Assembly (NCBI GenBank): GCA_002506425.1 | Contig: DAXO01000070.1 | Span: forward strand, 1 to 16,423 | Reading direction: 5' to 3' | DNA: 16,423 bases | DNA from: Methanomassiliicoccaceae archaeon UBA480 | GTDB taxonomy: Archaea; Thermoplasmatota; Thermoplasmata; Methanomassiliicoccales; Methanomethylophilaceae | Part shown: in pieces, positions 14,860-16,423 of the stretch | How the letters are laid out: every line of letters begins with the position of its first letter | Numbering within the stretch: the first letter of the stretch is position 1 | The notes under the pieces: model-generated | Told to the model about the DNA's origin: nothing | Databases searched by the model: none | Seen by the model: only the letters and a program-made list of their open reading frames with translations | Translations under genes and position numbers: made by a program

Positions 14860-15174
14860 TTATGTGCTGCGGAGCACGATCTCGATGTTCACGCCATCGG
14901 GAACCTGGATCCTCATCAGCTGCCTGAGGGCGCGCTCGTCGGCATCGAGGTCGATGAGCCTCTTGTGGATCCTCATCTCCCAGTGGTCGACGGTCTCGCT
15001 TCCCTCTCCATCCGGACTCTTCCTGCAAGCAACCTTGAGCTTCTTGGTAGGCAGGGGGACGGGCCCGCGGATGTCCACGCCAGTCCTCTGGGAGATTCCC
15101 TTGATCTGGCTGCAAACACCGTCGACCTTTGCGGGGTCGGTGCCACTGAGAGAGATCCTTGCGCGCTGCGACAT
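14860..15174 (-). CDS. rpsJ: Small ribosomal subunit protein S10 (uS10)
   Basis: S10 is a component of the 30S head. The 104-residue protein starts MSQRARISLSGTDP, contains IRGPVPLPTKKLKV (about 35-48), the loop region ending TVDHWEMRIHKRLIDLDA (about 61-78) and ends VPDGVNIEIVLRS. Length and pattern match archaeal S10 (about 102 residues). The start at 15174 gives the family's usual length; the open frame upstream only reads EF-1alpha out of frame. A CAGTGATTGAG just upstream serves as ribosome binding site. It follows the EF-1alpha gene by 16 nt, the classical archaeal order. Confidence 0.96.
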   Translation of the reverse strand: MSQRARISLSGTDPAKVDGVCSQIKGISQRTGVDIRGPVPLPTKKLKVACRKSPDGEGSETVDHWEMRIHKRLIDLDADERALRQLMRIQVPDGVNIEIVLRST

Positions 15175-15190
15175 CTCAATCACTGAGGCT

Positions 15191-16423
15191 TCAAGCCTTC
15201 TCCACGGAGATGCACATTCCAGCGGCGACGGTCTGACCCATGTCGCGGATTGCGAACCTTCCGAGAGGCGGGAACTCTTTGGCAGTCTCGATGACCATGG
15301 GCTTGGTCGGCTCCAGCTTGACGATGGCGATGTCACCGGTCTTGAGGAAGTCGGGGTGGTCAGCCTTGGTCTGGCCGGTCTTGGGGTCGATGGACTTGAC
15401 CAGCTCCACAAACCTGCACGCGGTCTGCGTGGTGTGGCAGTGGAAGACGGGGGTGTATCCGACAGTGATGACGGAGGGGTGGTTCAGGACGACGATCTGA
15501 GCGGTGAAGGTCTTGGCGACGGACGGCGGGTTGTCGACGGGTCCGGCGACATCTCCCCTCTTGATGTCGTTCTTGGCAACTCCACGGACGTTGAATCCGA
15601 CGTTGTCTCCGGGCAGAGCCTGGGGGAGCTGCTCGTGGTGCATCTCGATGGACTTGACCTCTCCAGGAACGTGGGAGGGCTCGAACATGACCTTCATGTT
15701 GGGCTTGAGGATACCAGTCTCGACACGTCCGACGGGGACGGTTCCGATTCCGGTGATGGTGTAGACATCCTGGATAGGCAGCCTCAGGGGCTTCTCGGTG
15801 TGCTTCTCGGGAACCTTGAGGTTGTCGAGGGCCTGTATGAGGGTGGGTCCCTTGTACCAGGGCATCTCGGGAGACAGGACCTTGATGTTGTCGCCGTTGT
15901 ACGCGGAGACGGGGATGAACGGAACCTCGTCGGTCTTGATTCCGACCATCTTCATCAGCTTGATCATAGCGTCCTTGGCCTCGTTGTACTTGGCCTGGTC
16001 GTACTTGACGGCGTCCATCTTGTTGATGGCGACGATGATCTGCTTGACACCGAGGGTGGTAGCGAGGAAGACGTGCTCCTTGGTCTGAGCCTGGGGTCCC
16101 TCGACGGCGCTGCAGGTGATGATGGCTGCATCGGCCTGGGAGGTTCCGGTGATCATGTTCTTGACGAAGTCACGGTGTCCGGGAGCGTCGATGACGGTGA
16201 AGTAGTACTTGTCGGTGTAGAACTTCTTGTGGGCGACATCGATAGTGACTCCCCTCTCCCTCTCCTCCTTGAGTCCATCCATGACCCAGGCGAAGTAGAA
16301 GGATCCCTTACCTTTCTCCTCTGCCTCCTTCTTGTATTTCTCGACGAGGTGGGGGTCGATCGCGCCGGTCTCCAGCAGGATCCTTCCGGTGAGGGTGGAC
16401 TTACCGTGGTCGACGTGGCCGAT
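15191..16423 (-). CDS. tuf: Elongation factor 1-alpha, 5' end cut by window edge
   Basis: EF-1alpha delivers aminoacyl-tRNA to the ribosome as a GTPase. The visible 410 residues begin at IGHVDHGKSTLTGR (P loop), so only about a dozen N-terminal residues lie beyond the window. Also seen: ERERGVTIDVAHKKF (switch I), DAPGHRDFVKNM (G3), NKMD (G4), SAYNGDN (G5 region), domain 2 PLRLPIQDVYTITGIGTVPVGRVETG, and domain 3 ending RFAIRDMGQTVAAGMCISVEKA. It is archaeal, as shown by the long DPHLVEKYKKEAEEKGKGSFYFAWVMD insert (in pieces) between G1 and switch I. Followed by rpsJ and the shared terminator. Confidence 0.97.
   Translation of the reverse strand: MGHVDHGKSTLTGRILLETGAIDPHLVEKYKKEAEEKGKGSFYFAWVMDGLKEERERGVTIDVAHKKFYTDKYYFTVIDAPGHRDFVKNMITGTSQADAAIITCSAVEGPQAQTKEHVFLATTLGVKQIIVAINKMDAVKYDQAKYNEAKDAMIKLMKMVGIKTDEVPFIPVSAYNGDNIKVLSPEMPWYKGPTLIQALDNLKVPEKHTEKPLRLPIQDVYTITGIGTVPVGRVETGILKPNMKVMFEPSHVPGEVKSIEMHHEQLPQALPGDNVGFNVRGVAKNDIKRGDVAGPVDNPPSVAKTFTAQIVVLNHPSVITVGYTPVFHCHTTQTACRFVELVKSIDPKTGQTKADHPDFLKTGDIAIVKLEPTKPMVIETAKEFPPLGRFAIRDMGQTVAAGMCISVEKA

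Noticed and set aside
15175..15411. Longer S10 reading frame
   Set aside because: The extra residues are low-complexity and overlap EF-1alpha; archaeal S10 is about 102 residues and starts at MSQRARI.

Overview
The window looks like archaeal chromosomal DNA of fairly high GC. The best guess is the Thermoplasmatota side of the Euryarchaeota, plausibly a Methanomassiliicoccales-type methanogen. Seen directly: an archaeal EF-1alpha/S10 pair, the archaeal aspartate-semialdehyde-dependent entry into the shikimate pathway, a GHMP-type shikimate kinase, a UPF0216 (DUF61) protein, a NifB, TATA boxes about 25-35 bp ahead of several starts, and GGTGAT-like ribosome binding sites. No functional gene here clearly ends in TAG, which would fit a pyrrolysine user, but the sample is small. 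The taxonomic placement is inference.

Layout. Bases 1-461 (minus): the first codons of a gene cut by the window edge, then a UPF0216 protein. Bases 568-3642 (plus): nifB (radical SAM plus NifX-like domain) runs with no stop codon straight into a short, bacterial-looking alanyl-tRNA synthetase. A hairpin follows, then tRNA-Ala(UGC) on the minus strand with the G3-U70 pair that AlaRS recognises. Bases 4096-11441 (plus): a compact seven-gene aromatic amino-acid operon in nearly exact reaction order: ADTH synthase, dehydroquinate synthase II, a dehydroquinate dehydratase/shikimate dehydrogenase fusion, archaeal shikimate kinase, EPSP synthase, chorismate synthase, and a chorismate mutase/prephenate dehydrogenase fusion. 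Junctions overlap or lie within 4 nt. Bases 11435-12973 (minus): an FGGY sugar kinase, tail to tail with the operon. Bases 13104-14759 (minus): ilvD with hairpins behind it. Bases 14860-16423 (minus): rpsJ and the EF-1alpha gene, the latter cut by the window edge, ending in a strong hairpin terminator.

How the genes work together. The operon encodes every step from 6-deoxy-5-ketofructose 1-phosphate plus aspartate semialdehyde to chorismate, and on to 4-hydroxyphenylpyruvate, the tyrosine precursor. Prephenate dehydratase and tryptophan genes are not in the window. ilvD adds a branched-chain amino acid step. AlaRS, tRNA-Ala, S10 and EF-1alpha are translation genes. NifB makes the iron-sulfur precursor of nitrogenase cofactor, but no nifHDK genes are visible.

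Most unusual points: (1) nifB and alaS share one uninterrupted 1024-codon frame; (2) AlaRS is only about 592 residues and lacks the C-terminal domain of typical archaeal enzymes; (3) the EPSP synthase frame reads CGA where a TGA overlapping the aroC ATG would be expected, adding a 52-residue tail read out of frame from aroC; (4) a perfect 12-bp palindrome sits near the expected transcription start of the aromatic operon. I saw no CRISPR array, insertion sequence, phage or toxin-type genes.
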